NCBI RefSeq assembly: GCF_025215095.1
Contig: NZ_JALHAP010000080.1
Coordinates: 62,001 to 126,000 of the forward strand
Length of the DNA: 64,000 nucleotides
Reading direction: 5' to 3'
From: Dryocola boscaweniae
GTDB lineage: Bacteria > Pseudomonadota > Gammaproteobacteria > Enterobacterales > Enterobacteriaceae
Shown in pieces: positions 19,062 through 27,447 of this stretch. Made by a program: the position numbers and the translations under genes. The notes under the pieces are model-generated. The model ran no database searches and had not been told where the DNA came from. It saw nothing but the letters and a program-made list of their open reading frames with translations. Position 1 is the first letter of the stretch. Each line of letters starts with the position of its first letter.

Positions 19062-20078
19062 TCACTGCACCGCTTTATTCACGCTGCTCATCGCACTTAG
19101 CGCAGCAGTGAGGCGATCCAGATCGTTAAGCTGGTTTTGCAACTCGCTGACCTTGCTGGTCCTTTCTTTATCATCCAGACCTTTGTTGTCCTTCACGCCC
19201 TGCATTTGCTTAAACAGCGCGAGCTGGCGAATCGGCACCAGTTGGAGATCGCTTGATGGGCGGAACGGCGCCCAGGTCAGGCCTTTAAGCACCTGTGCCT
19301 CTTCCGGGGCTTTGCCGTAGCTCATAAAGAAGTCATAGATTTTGTCTTTGGTTTCTTCGGAGAGATTTTTACGCCACACGATCGGATCGCCGGGGATCAG
19401 CGGAGATTTCCAGATGACCTTCAGATCGTTGAATTTTTGCGGGGCGGTGAGCTTTAAACGATCCATGTTTTCGGTGTTGTTGGTGGCGACATCCACCTGC
19501 TTGTTCGCAACGGCCAGGGCATTAGTTTCGTGGTTAGCGTTCACCGAGCGTTTGAAGTCGCTCACGGCTACGTTGTTTTTAGCAAATACGTAGTAGCCCG
19601 GGACGAGATAACCTGAGGTGGAGTTAGGATCGCCGTTGCCAAAATTCAGATCTTTACGTTTTGCCAGCATGTCGTTCAGATTATTGATTGGGCTGTCTTT
19701 GTTAACGATCAGTACGCTCCAGTAGCCTGGCGAGCCGTCTGCCGCTACGGTTTGCGCGAACACCTGCCCGTTGGCGCGGTCCACCGCTTCCATAGCGGAA
19801 AGGTTGCCGTACCAGGCGATATCCACTTTATTAAACCGCATGCCCTGAATAATCCCCGCGTAGTCCGGCGCGAAGAAAGCATTCACCTTCATACCCAGCT
19901 TTTTCTCCATGTCCTTCAGGAACGGGTCCCACTGCGGTTTGAGGTTTTGCTGCGATTCAGTAGAAATGATGCCGAAGTTCAGGGATTTCTCTTGTTCATC
20001 CGCGTGGGCTGCGTTGAACAGGGCGCTGACGCTTAGCAGGCTGGTAAAGGCGAGGGCTTTAACGGCTTTGTAGCTCAT
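19062..20078 (-). CDS. phnD: Phosphonate ABC transporter, periplasmic binding protein
   Basis: 338 residues with a signal peptide ending FNAAHA before DEQEKSLNFGIISTESQQ. Long stretches match E. coli PhnD (338), including FFAPDYAGIIQGMRFNKVD and LADKRKDLNFGNGDPNST-type sequence. The ATG at 20078 has AAGGAATGG upstream; another ATG two codons earlier is too close to that site. It delivers phosphonates and phosphate esters to PhnE/PhnC. Confidence 0.96.
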   Translation of the reverse strand: MSYKAVKALAFTSLLSVSALFNAAHADEQEKSLNFGIISTESQQNLKPQWDPFLKDMEKKLGMKVNAFFAPDYAGIIQGMRFNKVDIAWYGNLSAMEAVDRANGQVFAQTVAADGSPGYWSVLIVNKDSPINNLNDMLAKRKDLNFGNGDPNSTSGYLVPGYYVFAKNNVAVSDFKRSVNANHETNALAVANKQVDVATNNTENMDRLKLTAPQKFNDLKVIWKSPLIPGDPIVWRKNLSEETKDKIYDFFMSYGKAPEEAQVLKGLTWAPFRPSSDLQLVPIRQLALFKQMQGVKDNKGLDDKERTSKVSELQNQLNDLDRLTAALSAMSSVNKAVQ

Positions 20079-20119
20079 GACCATTCCTTAAGGTAGAAAA
20101 ATTTGAATTGGATAAAATA

Positions 20120-20902
20120 TTAAGCAGCGACCGCGTCAACGCGGGCCATGCTGCGATAGAGATTTCCCAGCCGTTCGCTGTCGAACGCTGAGCTGCTTCC
20201 GTCGTAAAAAACGTGTCCCTGGCGCAACGCGACAATGCGTTCGCAGTAGCGCAGGGCGTAGTCCACCTGATGCAGCGTCACCACTACGGTGATGCCATCC
20301 AGGCGGTTAATGTCGTGCAGGGTTTCCATCACGATGCGCGCGGATTCCGGGTCAAGCGAGGCAATAGGCTCATCGGCGAGAATGACTTTCGCCTGCTGCA
20401 TCAGCGCGCGGGCAATCGCCACGCGTTGCTGCTGCCCACCGGACAGGGTGGAGACGCGCTGATAAGCAAACTGCGCCATGCCGACGCGGGTCAGCGCCTG
20501 CAACGCACGCTGTTTTTGTTCGCGGGTAAACCAGTTAAAGCAGGTGCGCCAGAACGGCGTGGAACCCAGCGCGCCAATCAGCACGTTTTCCAGTACCGTC
20601 AGGCGGTTAACCAGATTGAACTGCTGGAAGATGTAGCCGGCGTGGGCGCGGCTTTTGCGGATATCGCTTGCCAGACGGCCCGCTTTTTGTACCGTGCGGC
20701 CGAGTAATTCGACATGGCTTTCCGAGGCCTTATCAGAGGTAATCAAACCGCTCAGGTGACGTAAGAGGGTGGATTTGCCTGAGCCGGACGGCCCCAGCAG
20801 AGCGACCATCTCACCTTCATTCACCGCAAGATCCACCGCGCTCAGCGCCTGATGGTGGTTAAACGTTTTGCTCAGTTTGTTGACGCGGATAATCGTTTGC
20901 AT
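20120..20902 (-). CDS. phnC: Phosphonate ABC transporter ATP-binding protein
   Basis: 260 residues with Walker [19 protein letters not shown] near 33, signature [17 protein letters not shown] and Walker [12 protein letters not shown]. It is the first gene of the operon, so the promoter lies in the 198 bp before the divergent DUF2235 gene. AAGGAGGCC precedes the start. Confidence 0.96.
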   Translation of the reverse strand: MQTIIRVNKLSKTFNHHQALSAVDLAVNEGEMVALLGPSGSGKSTLLRHLSGLITSDKASESHVELLGRTVQKAGRLASDIRKSRAHAGYIFQQFNLVNRLTVLENVLIGALGSTPFWRTCFNWFTREQKQRALQALTRVGMAQFAYQRVSTLSGGQQQRVAIARALMQQAKVILADEPIASLDPESARIVMETLHDINRLDGITVVVTLHQVDYALRYCERIVALRQGHVFYDGSSSAFDSERLGNLYRSMARVDAVAA

Positions 20903-20942
20903 ACGCGGCCTCCTTGAAAAGTTGCCTCATGGTGCCGACGAA

Positions 20943-20961
20943 ATGTGTCATTTTTGTTAAG
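20943..20961 (-). promoter_or_regulatory. Possible Pho box upstream of phnC
   Basis: phn operons are PhoB-activated in E. coli. The sequence CTTAACAAAAATGACACAT (read on the minus strand), 41-59 bp before the phnC start, has one fair half-site (GTGTCAT on the plus strand) with an AT spacer, but the second half is weak. Low confidence. Confidence 0.3.
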
Positions 20962-21100
20962 CCCGGGTTTCGAAAAGATGAAGAGTGCGCTGCGGGCGGT
21001 CGGTTCGCGAGAAGTCGCGAGGTTAATCAGCTATTTGTCGTATTGTGACGCGCCTCGTTTTTGCCTTTGCTATAGAGGACTCTCTGGGGAAGCATAAATA

Positions 21101-22315
21101 ATGAGCAAAAATATAATTTTTTGTGCGGATGGCGCATGGACGAATCCTGGTTTTGACGAGCAGACAGGCGAAAGCGCGGTCGTCAGCAACGTCTATCAAC
21201 TGTTTGTCGATATGAAAGGGCTTGTGGATAAACAAAGCCTGCTGCTGGCGAATGAGCAGGAAAAAAGCTGGGTTGACGGCAGCGGGGATGTGGCACAGGT
21301 CGCAAAGTATATTTATGGCGTGGGCGATCCGCATAACAGCTTTGTGAAGCTGCTGGGGGACACGTTCGGCGCCAATATTATTACGCCCGTTGTGCGCGGC
21401 TATACCTTTATCAGCCGCCACTGGCAGCCGGGCGATCGTATCTACCTGGTGGGGTTTAGCCAGGGAGCCTGGACGGCGCGCACGCTGGCTAATCTGATAA
21501 CAGATAAGGGTTTGCTTAACCGGGACAAATTACGTCTCGATGAGCGGCACAAAGAGGAGTCCTGGCGGCTGGCGGCATCCGTCTGGGCGCACTACCACGC
21601 GCATGCGTCGGGGGTTAACGGCAATCTGCTCGGCGCAGTGCTAAAGGATTTTCCGGCGTTCTTTTGCGACAGCGTAGACCCCACCTGCATGACAACCAGC
21701 GTGCCCGTTGAGGCCGTGGCGGTATGGGAAACGGTTGGCCATCTGGGCATTCCCAGATACTTTAACGACAAGCGGATGAACGTTTTTCGTTTCAGCAATA
21801 ACGTGCTGCATCCCCGGGTAAAGTACGGGTTGCAGGCCATCGCCATAGACGAGCAGCGTGTCGATTTGGCTCCGGCGGTGTGGGATAACCGGGATCGCAT
21901 CGTTCAGGTCATGTTTCCCGGTATTCATCACGACGTGGGTGGCGGTTATAACTGCTTTGAAGGGGAATGCGGGCTATCGAACGGCGCGTATTTGTGGATG
22001 CATGATGCGCTAGACGATCTGGGCATGAATCTTTTACGCAGCGAGATGATTGCCGATCCTCTTGGGCGTTTGCACTGCGAATGGTTTCCGCCCACGGCCT
22101 GGCAGCGGGTCTCTCCCCGATGGTTACCCGCGCCGCTCACCTCTTCAATGATGATCCACCAGTCGGCTATCGATCGTTTGAACGGCGGTTCGCTGCTGCC
22201 TTATCAGTCTGCGGACAGCGGGGAATGGCTGACCGGCAGCTACACCCCGCAATCTCTGAGCAGCTATTTCCGTACGCCCTGGCAAGTCCCCAGGGAATGG
22301 GCGATATCGCGCTAG
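21101..22315 (+). CDS. DUF2235 (Tle1-like) alpha/beta hydrolase
   Basis: 404 residues with the DUF2235 signature: an N-terminal IIFCADGAWTNPG strand, nucleophile elbow GFSQGAW (Ser120) and PGIHHDVGGGYN with a likely catalytic Asp278. This family includes the type VI secretion phospholipase effectors Tle1, but also proteins with no known secretion link. There is no VgrG, PAAR, Tli immunity or other T6SS gene in the window, and no signal peptide. The gene interrupts the usual phnC-yjdN order, and its stop codon abuts the cut end of an aer-like fragment, so the segment looks acquired. The biological role is open: orphan effector, or an intracellular lipase. Confidence 0.85.
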   Translation: MSKNIIFCADGAWTNPGFDEQTGESAVVSNVYQLFVDMKGLVDKQSLLLANEQEKSWVDGSGDVAQVAKYIYGVGDPHNSFVKLLGDTFGANIITPVVRGYTFISRHWQPGDRIYLVGFSQGAWTARTLANLITDKGLLNRDKLRLDERHKEESWRLAASVWAHYHAHASGVNGNLLGAVLKDFPAFFCDSVDPTCMTTSVPVEAVAVWETVGHLGIPRYFNDKRMNVFRFSNNVLHPRVKYGLQAIAIDEQRVDLAPAVWDNRDRIVQVMFPGIHHDVGGGYNCFEGECGLSNGAYLWMHDALDDLGMNLLRSEMIADPLGRLHCEWFPPTAWQRVSPRWLPAPLTSSMMIHQSAIDRLNGGSLLPYQSADSGEWLTGSYTPQSLSSYFRTPWQVPREWAISR

Positions 22316-22520
22316 CATCAGCAAATACCTGTTTGGGCATATTCGGGTGACGAACTAAATTATGCGGCTGGCCAATTAATTCCTCGCGGGTAAATCCGCT
22401 AATATCAACAAAGCTGTCGTTAGTATAAGTAATGTAGCTATTAAAATCGGTAGCGGACATTAATGTGACATTATTCTGCATAATATTTTTTATATCCGTA
22501 ACCAAAGGACGCTGCTGCAT
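22316..22520 (-). pseudogene. Truncated Aer-like PAS domain (aerotaxis receptor remnant)
   Basis: From the ATG at 22520 the frame reads a PAS N-terminal half very like Aer: NVTLMSATDFNSYITYTNDS, then FVDISGFTREELIGQPHN and LVRHPNMPKQVFAD. The family resemblance stops there; the frame then runs antisense through the end of the DUF2235 gene with unrelated residues (SAISPIPWG...). The rest of the PAS domain, the membrane segment, HAMP and signalling domain of Aer are absent. No good ribosome site is seen. It is most simply a gene remnant left by the rearrangement that placed the DUF2235 gene here. Confidence 0.75.
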
Positions 22521-22787
22521 AGCTGTTTACTTTATAAGAAGACGAGTGAATCGACGGGAATATGTCATAATATTTTCGGCGCGGTGTGATTTAGCTTTGG
22601 TGAGAAAATGTGATATTGATCGACTTTTCTTAAATAATACTTATTTTAGCCGTAATAATTACCCGTGCATCGCAATTTAAAAGTGAATAAATGAGTAATG
22701 CTTTATTTATTGAATTAAAAGAATTTTTTATTTCAGAAGGGCTTAAGGCTCGCTTTAGCAAGCCTTAATGAACGGTAGGTTAATATA
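22521..22787. other. AT-rich intergenic region
   Basis: About 270 bp, clearly richer in A and T than its surroundings, between the aer remnant and yjdN. It contains a hairpin at 22743-22768 and nothing else I can name. Confidence 0.5.
22743..22768 (-). terminator. Hairpin downstream of yjdN
   Basis: TTAAGGCT and AGCCTTAA form a perfect stem, extended by GCT/AGC inside. It lies 20 bp after the yjdN stop on the minus strand. The T-tract is poor, so it may serve as a stability element or weak terminator. Confidence 0.5.
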
Positions 22788-23222
22788 TTACATCGGCTTT
22801 TCTACGTTTATCATCCAGGGTATACCGTATTTATCCGTTAACATACCAAACCCTTTAGCCCAGAATGTTTCTCCCCACGGCATGGTTACATCTCCGCCTG
22901 CCGCGAGATTATCAAACCAGCTCTGGCCTTGTGCTAAATCTTTGGTCGCAAGGCTTAATGCATATCCAGTGTGCTTAACTCTGTCCGCACACATATTTCC
23001 GTCGCTCATCATCACTTCATTATCACCGATGCGAACGTTGGCATGCATTATTTTATCGTCCGGCCAGTTAAATCCGCTGGCGCAATCTTCTGAGGATTCC
23101 TCTTCATTTGGCATTTCGCCAAAGGTCATTTTAAAAAGTAACTGAGCGCCAATCGCCTGCTGATAAAAAGCGATTGCTTCCTCGCAGGTACAGTCAAAAA
23201 AAATATAGGGGCTAACAGACAT
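22788..23222 (-). CDS. yjdN: VOC-family metalloprotein YjdN (PhnB)
   Basis: 144 residues of the glyoxalase/VOC fold: MSVSPYIFFDCTCEEAIAFY at the start, HANVRIGDNEVMMSDGN in the middle and YGIPWMINVEKPM at the end, as in E. coli YjdN (old name PhnB). Despite the old name it is not needed for phosphonate breakdown and its reaction is unknown. AGAGGAATGACC precedes the start. Its location near phnC and yjdM is as in E. coli, apart from the inserted DUF2235 gene. Confidence 0.93.
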   Translation of the reverse strand: MSVSPYIFFDCTCEEAIAFYQQAIGAQLLFKMTFGEMPNEEESSEDCASGFNWPDDKIMHANVRIGDNEVMMSDGNMCADRVKHTGYALSLATKDLAQGQSWFDNLAAGGDVTMPWGETFWAKGFGMLTDKYGIPWMINVEKPM

Positions 23223-23307
23223 CGGTCATTCCTCTTCTGGATAGAGAGTGCAGAAGAAGTGTAGTTGCCCGGGAAGGGGCAAGCCAGGCGGCTATGGGGC
23301 GGTTTTA

Positions 23308-23326
23308 CCCTCTCCTGAGGAGAGGG
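23308..23326. repeat. CCCTCTCC-type palindrome downstream of yjdM
   Basis: CCCTCTCCTGAGGAGAGGG, a near-perfect palindrome 15 bp after the yjdM stop codon. It resembles the CCCCTTCGGGGAGAGGG element found inside dsbD (55031-55053), so both may be copies of the same short repeat family. It may act as a weak terminator. Confidence 0.5.
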
Positions 23327-23341
23327 CAGAAAAGAAAAGAC

Positions 23342-23677
23342 TTAGTTTTTCTTCACAAATTCAGATTTGAGCTTCATCGGGCCAAAACCATCAATTTTGC
23401 AATCGATGTTATGGTCGCCTTCGACCAGACGGATGCCTTTTACTTTGGTGCCGATTTTCAGCATGGAAGAGCTGCCTTTTACCTTCAGGTCTTTCACTAC
23501 CGTTACGTTATCGCCATCTGCCAGCAGGTTGCCGTTGGCATCTTTGACGATTAACTGGTCTGCGTCAGACGCGGGCTCGGCGTCATTCCATTCATGTGCG
23601 CACTCCGGGCAGATAAACATCCCATTATCTTCATAGGTGTACTCGGAATTGCATTGTGGGCAATGAGGGAGTTGCAT
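23342..23677 (-). CDS. yjdM: Zinc-ribbon protein YjdM (PhnA)
   Basis: 111 residues with an N-terminal zinc ribbon ([21 protein letters not shown], two CxxC knuckles, residues 6-26) and a C-terminal KOW/SH3-like domain ([38 protein letters not shown]). It is the E. coli YjdM/PhnA orthologue. The related phosphonoacetate hydrolase of other genera shares only the name. Role unknown. Confidence 0.94.
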   Translation of the reverse strand: MQLPHCPQCNSEYTYEDNGMFICPECAHEWNDAEPASDADQLIVKDANGNLLADGDNVTVVKDLKVKGSSSMLKIGTKVKGIRLVEGDHNIDCKIDGFGPMKLKSEFVKKN

Positions 23678-24089
23678 ATTGGTAACCTCAAAAAAGAATA
23701 AAAATTAGAAATGACTGTAAAACAGGGATTTCAGCGCAAATGGCGGTGAACCGCCAAAAAGTATCAAGATTATACACAAAATCCTTATTTTTGTGGGGAT
23801 TATAAGAAGCCCGGCGCTGACGGACTTTTCAGGTAAATGGGAAGGCTTACGAAGAACTTTCTTGTCGAACAGCAGAAAGTGAAATTTAGCTTAAAGACCT
23901 GACGTTCTCTGCCGTTAATGACAGTATTAATTTAACTTAGTTTAACGTCATTCAGGAGAGCCAGGCCAGAACGCCAGGCGTGCGATAGCTGATTGAAAAA
24001 ACAAAAAAAGCTTATTGCGCTGACACCTCCTGTCACTTGCCAGGGGTATGGTTGGGCCGATGGATGCATTGCTACAGAGGCAAGAACCG
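23678..24089. other. Intergenic region between yjdM and WYL regulator
   Basis: About 410 bp with mixed AT-rich and GC-rich patches and no open frame worth calling. At 23800-23814 there is TTATAAGAAGCCCGG, an imperfect match to the repeated TTATAAAAGCCGG element in front of crfC. Confidence 0.4.
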
Positions 24090-24977
24090 ATGAGAATGAA
24101 AGGCGCAAAAGTAAAAGTTGCAGACCGACTGGCCGAAATCGTCTTAAGTCTTTATCAGGGAGAAACCTTTTCCGCTGATATTATTCGCCAGCGTTTTGAT
24201 GTAGATATGCGAACAGCATACCGTGATTTAAACAGGCTCGGTGCTATTCTGGAGGATATCGGCGAGGGGAAAAAACGCCTCTCATCACATTTAAAAGGTC
24301 CGTTTAATGTAAATGACCTGCTGCGCTTAACAAAACGCGCAGGACTTGCTGCAGTTTATCCGTGGAACGATATAAAGACCTATAGACAGTTTATTCATCT
24401 GAGGTCTATTCCTGATTTATTGGTTTTAGGGTATGAATATGAAAATAGTCCGCAGCTAAATAGCCATTTTTATGAATTAAACAATCTGATAAATTCACGA
24501 CGCTACTGCCGGTTTATCTATAAAAATGCGCTACGCTGTGTAGCACCATACCGTCTGGCAACCCGCCAGGGTATTTGGTATTTATTGGGTACAGAAGATA
24601 ATCACGCCGATACCTGGATGTTAAGCCAAATCAATTCATTAGAATCACTTACTGAAACATTCATACCTGATTCAGCGATGCTGACGCGGTTTGATAATGA
24701 AGAAGGTCTGGATGACGACCTGGTCAAAACGGAAGTGCTGCTGCAGGTTTCTGCGCAGGCGGCGGTGTACTTTAAGCGACGCAAGCTACTGCCTTTTCAA
24801 CAAATGATGCAGGAGCTTGATAATGGTTGTCTTATTCTTTCCAGCCATATTGTCTCGCCGGAACAATTATTCCCGCTAGTACAATACTGGATACCCCATG
24901 TAACGATTATTTCGCCGCAGGTCTGGCAGCATGATTTAAAAGCCAGAATTGCGGCCTGGTGCGATATTGAACAATAA
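24090..24977 (+). CDS. HTH-WYL transcriptional regulator (YfjR-like)
   Basis: About 295 residues from the ATG at 24090 (MRMKGAKVKVADRLAEIV), chosen because GAGG lies 9 bp upstream; an earlier ATG at 24048 would add 14 residues. The N-terminus is a DeoR/HTH_11-like winged helix (SADIIRQRFDVDMRTAYRDLNRL), followed by a WYL domain around RRYCRFIYKNALRCVAPYRLATRQGIWYLLG and a C-terminal extension domain. The general architecture is that of E. coli YfjR/YafY. WYL regulators bind nucleic acid or nucleotide ligands and are frequent controllers of phage-defence genes. It sits directly upstream of, and co-directional with, crfC-yjcZ, 100 bp away. Confidence 0.85.
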   Translation: MRMKGAKVKVADRLAEIVLSLYQGETFSADIIRQRFDVDMRTAYRDLNRLGAILEDIGEGKKRLSSHLKGPFNVNDLLRLTKRAGLAAVYPWNDIKTYRQFIHLRSIPDLLVLGYEYENSPQLNSHFYELNNLINSRRYCRFIYKNALRCVAPYRLATRQGIWYLLGTEDNHADTWMLSQINSLESLTETFIPDSAMLTRFDNEEGLDDDLVKTEVLLQVSAQAAVYFKRRKLLPFQQMMQELDNGCLILSSHIVSPEQLFPLVQYWIPHVTIISPQVWQHDLKARIAAWCDIEQ

Positions 24978-24995
24978 AATACTTTCCTCACGTAA

Positions 24996-25050
24996 TTATA
25001 AAAGCCGGTATTTCATTAGCACAAAAAAATAATGCTCTTATAAAAGCCGG
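24996..25050 (+). promoter_or_regulatory. Pair of TTATAAAAGCCGG direct repeats before crfC
   Basis: The 13-bp sequence TTATAAAAGCCGG occurs at 24996-25008 and again at 25038-25050, exactly 42 bp apart (about four helical turns), in the 100-bp gap between the WYL regulator and crfC. This is typical of a paired operator on one face of the helix. The likely ligand is the WYL regulator, but this is inference. Confidence 0.5.
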
Positions 25051-25077
25051 ATAATTTGAGTTAAGGAAACATTTTTT

Positions 25078-27447
25078 ATGCACACACAAACAATTTTCGA
25101 ATTAAGTCAGGAGGCCGAGCGGCTATTACAGCTCGCCTTACAAAATCTGAACGCTTTAAAAACCGTCCCGCTCGCGACGCAAAACGATCAAATATTAAAT
25201 AATCTGCATGCCGTGGCGTCAGTTGTACCTCTGCAATTTAGCGCCCGCGGTATTAACGCCCAGCAGGCGATGCTACAAAACGAACTGCGTAAAATTACCC
25301 AACAGGAAATGGTGCTGGCTATTGTCGGCACTATGAAGGCTGGCAAATCAACGACAATAAACGCCATTATCGGCACCGAAGTCCTGCCAAACCGTAACCG
25401 GCCGATGACGGCGTTGCCTACCCTTATTCGCCACACGCCGGGCCAGCGTGAGCCGGTACTGCATTTTCCTCATGTTGTTCCTATTGAAGCGCTGATGGGA
25501 GAGCTGCAGCAAAAATTAAAAGGAATCAATCGTGAAGCGCTTACGCAGCAGCTTGAAATTGACCGGGATATGGATGAACTGCTGACGCGCATTGCCAGCG
25601 GCGGCACTTTCGAGAAACATTACCTGGGCGCGCAGCCCATTTTCCATTGCCTGAAAAGCCTTAATGACCTGGTGCGTCTGTCAACGGTGCTTGAGGTTTC
25701 TTTCCCGTTTAAGGCCTATGCGGCGATTGAGCATGTGCCGGTTATCGAGGTGGAATTTATTCATCTGGTAGGGATGCAGAAAGGCTACGGACAACTCACG
25801 TTGCTTGATACGCCGGGGCCAAATGAGGCAGGGCAGCCCCATCTGCAAAAAATGCTGCAGGAGCAGCTTTCGCAGGCTTCAGCCGTGCTGGCGGTAATGG
25901 ATTACACCCAGTTGAAATCGATTTCCGATGAGGAAGTGCGCCGGGCGATTCTGGGGGCGGGCAAATCGGTGCCGCTTTACGCGCTGGTGAATAAGTTCGA
26001 TCAAAAAGATCGCAACAGTGACGACGAGGCACAGGTTAAGGCGCTTATCTCCGGCACGCTAATGAAAGGCACTATCGAGACCGATCGTGTGTTCCCGGTC
26101 TCTTCCATGTGGGGCTATCTTGCAAACCGGGCGCGCTTCGAGCTTGCAGAACACGGCAAGCTGCCCGATCCGCAGGATCAGCGCTGGGTTCAGGATTTTG
26201 CTGAGGCCGCGCTTGGCCGCCGCTGGCGCAGCTCCGATCTCGCCGATATCGACAATCTTCGCCATGCAGCCGATCTGCTGTGGGAAGATTCGATGTTTGC
26301 CTCCCCCGTGGACGCTATTTTGCATGCCGCGCACGCCAACGCTTCCATGTATGCGCTCCGCGCGGCGGCGCAGAAGCTGCTTAATTACGCCCAGGGAGCC
26401 GAGGAGTATCTTAGTTTTCGCTGCCAGGGGCTGCAGGTGGCAAACGAAAAGCTGCAGAGCAATATTCGCCTGCTGGAAGACGACCTTTCGTTGCTGCAGA
26501 CCAGCCAGCAGGATATCAGCCGTATTATTCGCACCGATGTCGAAAGAGCGGTTACCGGCATTGCGGAATTCATCTCCCGCTATGAAAAACGCATTAAGGC
26601 GGATATTGACGATTATTTTCAGCAGGGGAAGGTGCATGAGGACGTAGCACGGCATTCGTTCCGTCTGTCTACCGCTCGCAGCCGTGATTTCGAGGCGGGC
26701 TGCGAATCCATAACCGTTGAGGATGAACAGGCCGCGGGGCTGATGCTTAACAAAATACGCGCTTCAAGCGAAAACATTTTGCTTGTGGCTCAGGAAGCGA
26801 TGACCGAAGAGCTGGCGCTGCTGCTTAATCAGCTTGAAACCTCGTTGATGGACACGCTACGCCAGACGCTCAAGCCGATTGAGAAACGCGTGACGGAAGG
26901 GCTCGCGCTCTCGGGATTCAGGGCGCATATCAGCCTGCCGGCTTTCCAGACCAGCCAGCTTAACTTCAATGCGCAGCACGCTTTTAACGACGTTATCGAC
27001 CATCAGGAAGTGCCTGTATCGCAGATTCGTCGCCAGAGTGGCATGCGTGGCACTCTGGCGCGCTGGCTGAACAGTGATGATTGGGGCTGGGAAGGGTATA
27101 CGGCGACCCAGAGCCGCTATGTCATCGCTTTACCGGATTTACAAAGCAGGCTGCACAGACACGTTGCCTCCTTCCTGTTGCAGCTAAATAAAGCGATTGT
27201 CGCGCAGGTTGATATCTCCGTAATGGCGGGAATGGCGACCTTCTTTGCCGATTTTGCCCAGGCGCTTGAGGCGATAAAAACCAATCTCCAGCAGAGCCTG
27301 GTGGCGCGTTTGCAAAACGAAGAGGCGCTGCAAACGCTGCAAAGCCAGCTCCAGCAGTGCGTAAGAACGACGCGGTATATTCATGAAGATACCCGTTTAT
27401 TAAGAGATGATATCCAGACGCTTTTTGCGGCGGAGCAGCACCAATGA
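25078..27447 (+). CDS. crfC: Dynamin-like GTPase CrfC
   Basis: 789 residues, somewhat longer than E. coli CrfC/YjdA (742). GTPase motifs are complete: P-loop GTMKAGKST (Gly84 to Ser91), DTPG (Asp244) and NKFD (Asn305). The C-terminal 400 residues are predicted helical (long runs such as LSFRCQGLQVANEKLQSNIR and the ALQTLQSQLQQCV tail), as in dynamin stalks, and no membrane segment is obvious. In E. coli CrfC has been reported to bind the DNA clamp and affect sister replisome cohesion. The stop overlaps the yjcZ start by 4 bp (ATGA), so the two are made together. GAGTTAAGGAAAC precedes the start. Confidence 0.92.
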   Translation: MHTQTIFELSQEAERLLQLALQNLNALKTVPLATQNDQILNNLHAVASVVPLQFSARGINAQQAMLQNELRKITQQEMVLAIVGTMKAGKSTTINAIIGTEVLPNRNRPMTALPTLIRHTPGQREPVLHFPHVVPIEALMGELQQKLKGINREALTQQLEIDRDMDELLTRIASGGTFEKHYLGAQPIFHCLKSLNDLVRLSTVLEVSFPFKAYAAIEHVPVIEVEFIHLVGMQKGYGQLTLLDTPGPNEAGQPHLQKMLQEQLSQASAVLAVMDYTQLKSISDEEVRRAILGAGKSVPLYALVNKFDQKDRNSDDEAQVKALISGTLMKGTIETDRVFPVSSMWGYLANRARFELAEHGKLPDPQDQRWVQDFAEAALGRRWRSSDLADIDNLRHAADLLWEDSMFASPVDAILHAAHANASMYALRAAAQKLLNYAQGAEEYLSFRCQGLQVANEKLQSNIRLLEDDLSLLQTSQQDISRIIRTDVERAVTGIAEFISRYEKRIKADIDDYFQQGKVHEDVARHSFRLSTARSRDFEAGCESITVEDEQAAGLMLNKIRASSENILLVAQEAMTEELALLLNQLETSLMDTLRQTLKPIEKRVTEGLALSGFRAHISLPAFQTSQLNFNAQHAFNDVIDHQEVPVSQIRRQSGMRGTLARWLNSDDWGWEGYTATQSRYVIALPDLQSRLHRHVASFLLQLNKAIVAQVDISVMAGMATFFADFAQALEAIKTNLQQSLVARLQNEEALQTLQSQLQQCVRTTRYIHEDTRLLRDDIQTLFAAEQHQ

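Noticed and set aside
21101..22315. Type VI secretion gene cluster around the Tle1-like gene
   Set aside because: No vgrG, hcp, tss or PAAR genes are present; only the single hydrolase gene is supported.
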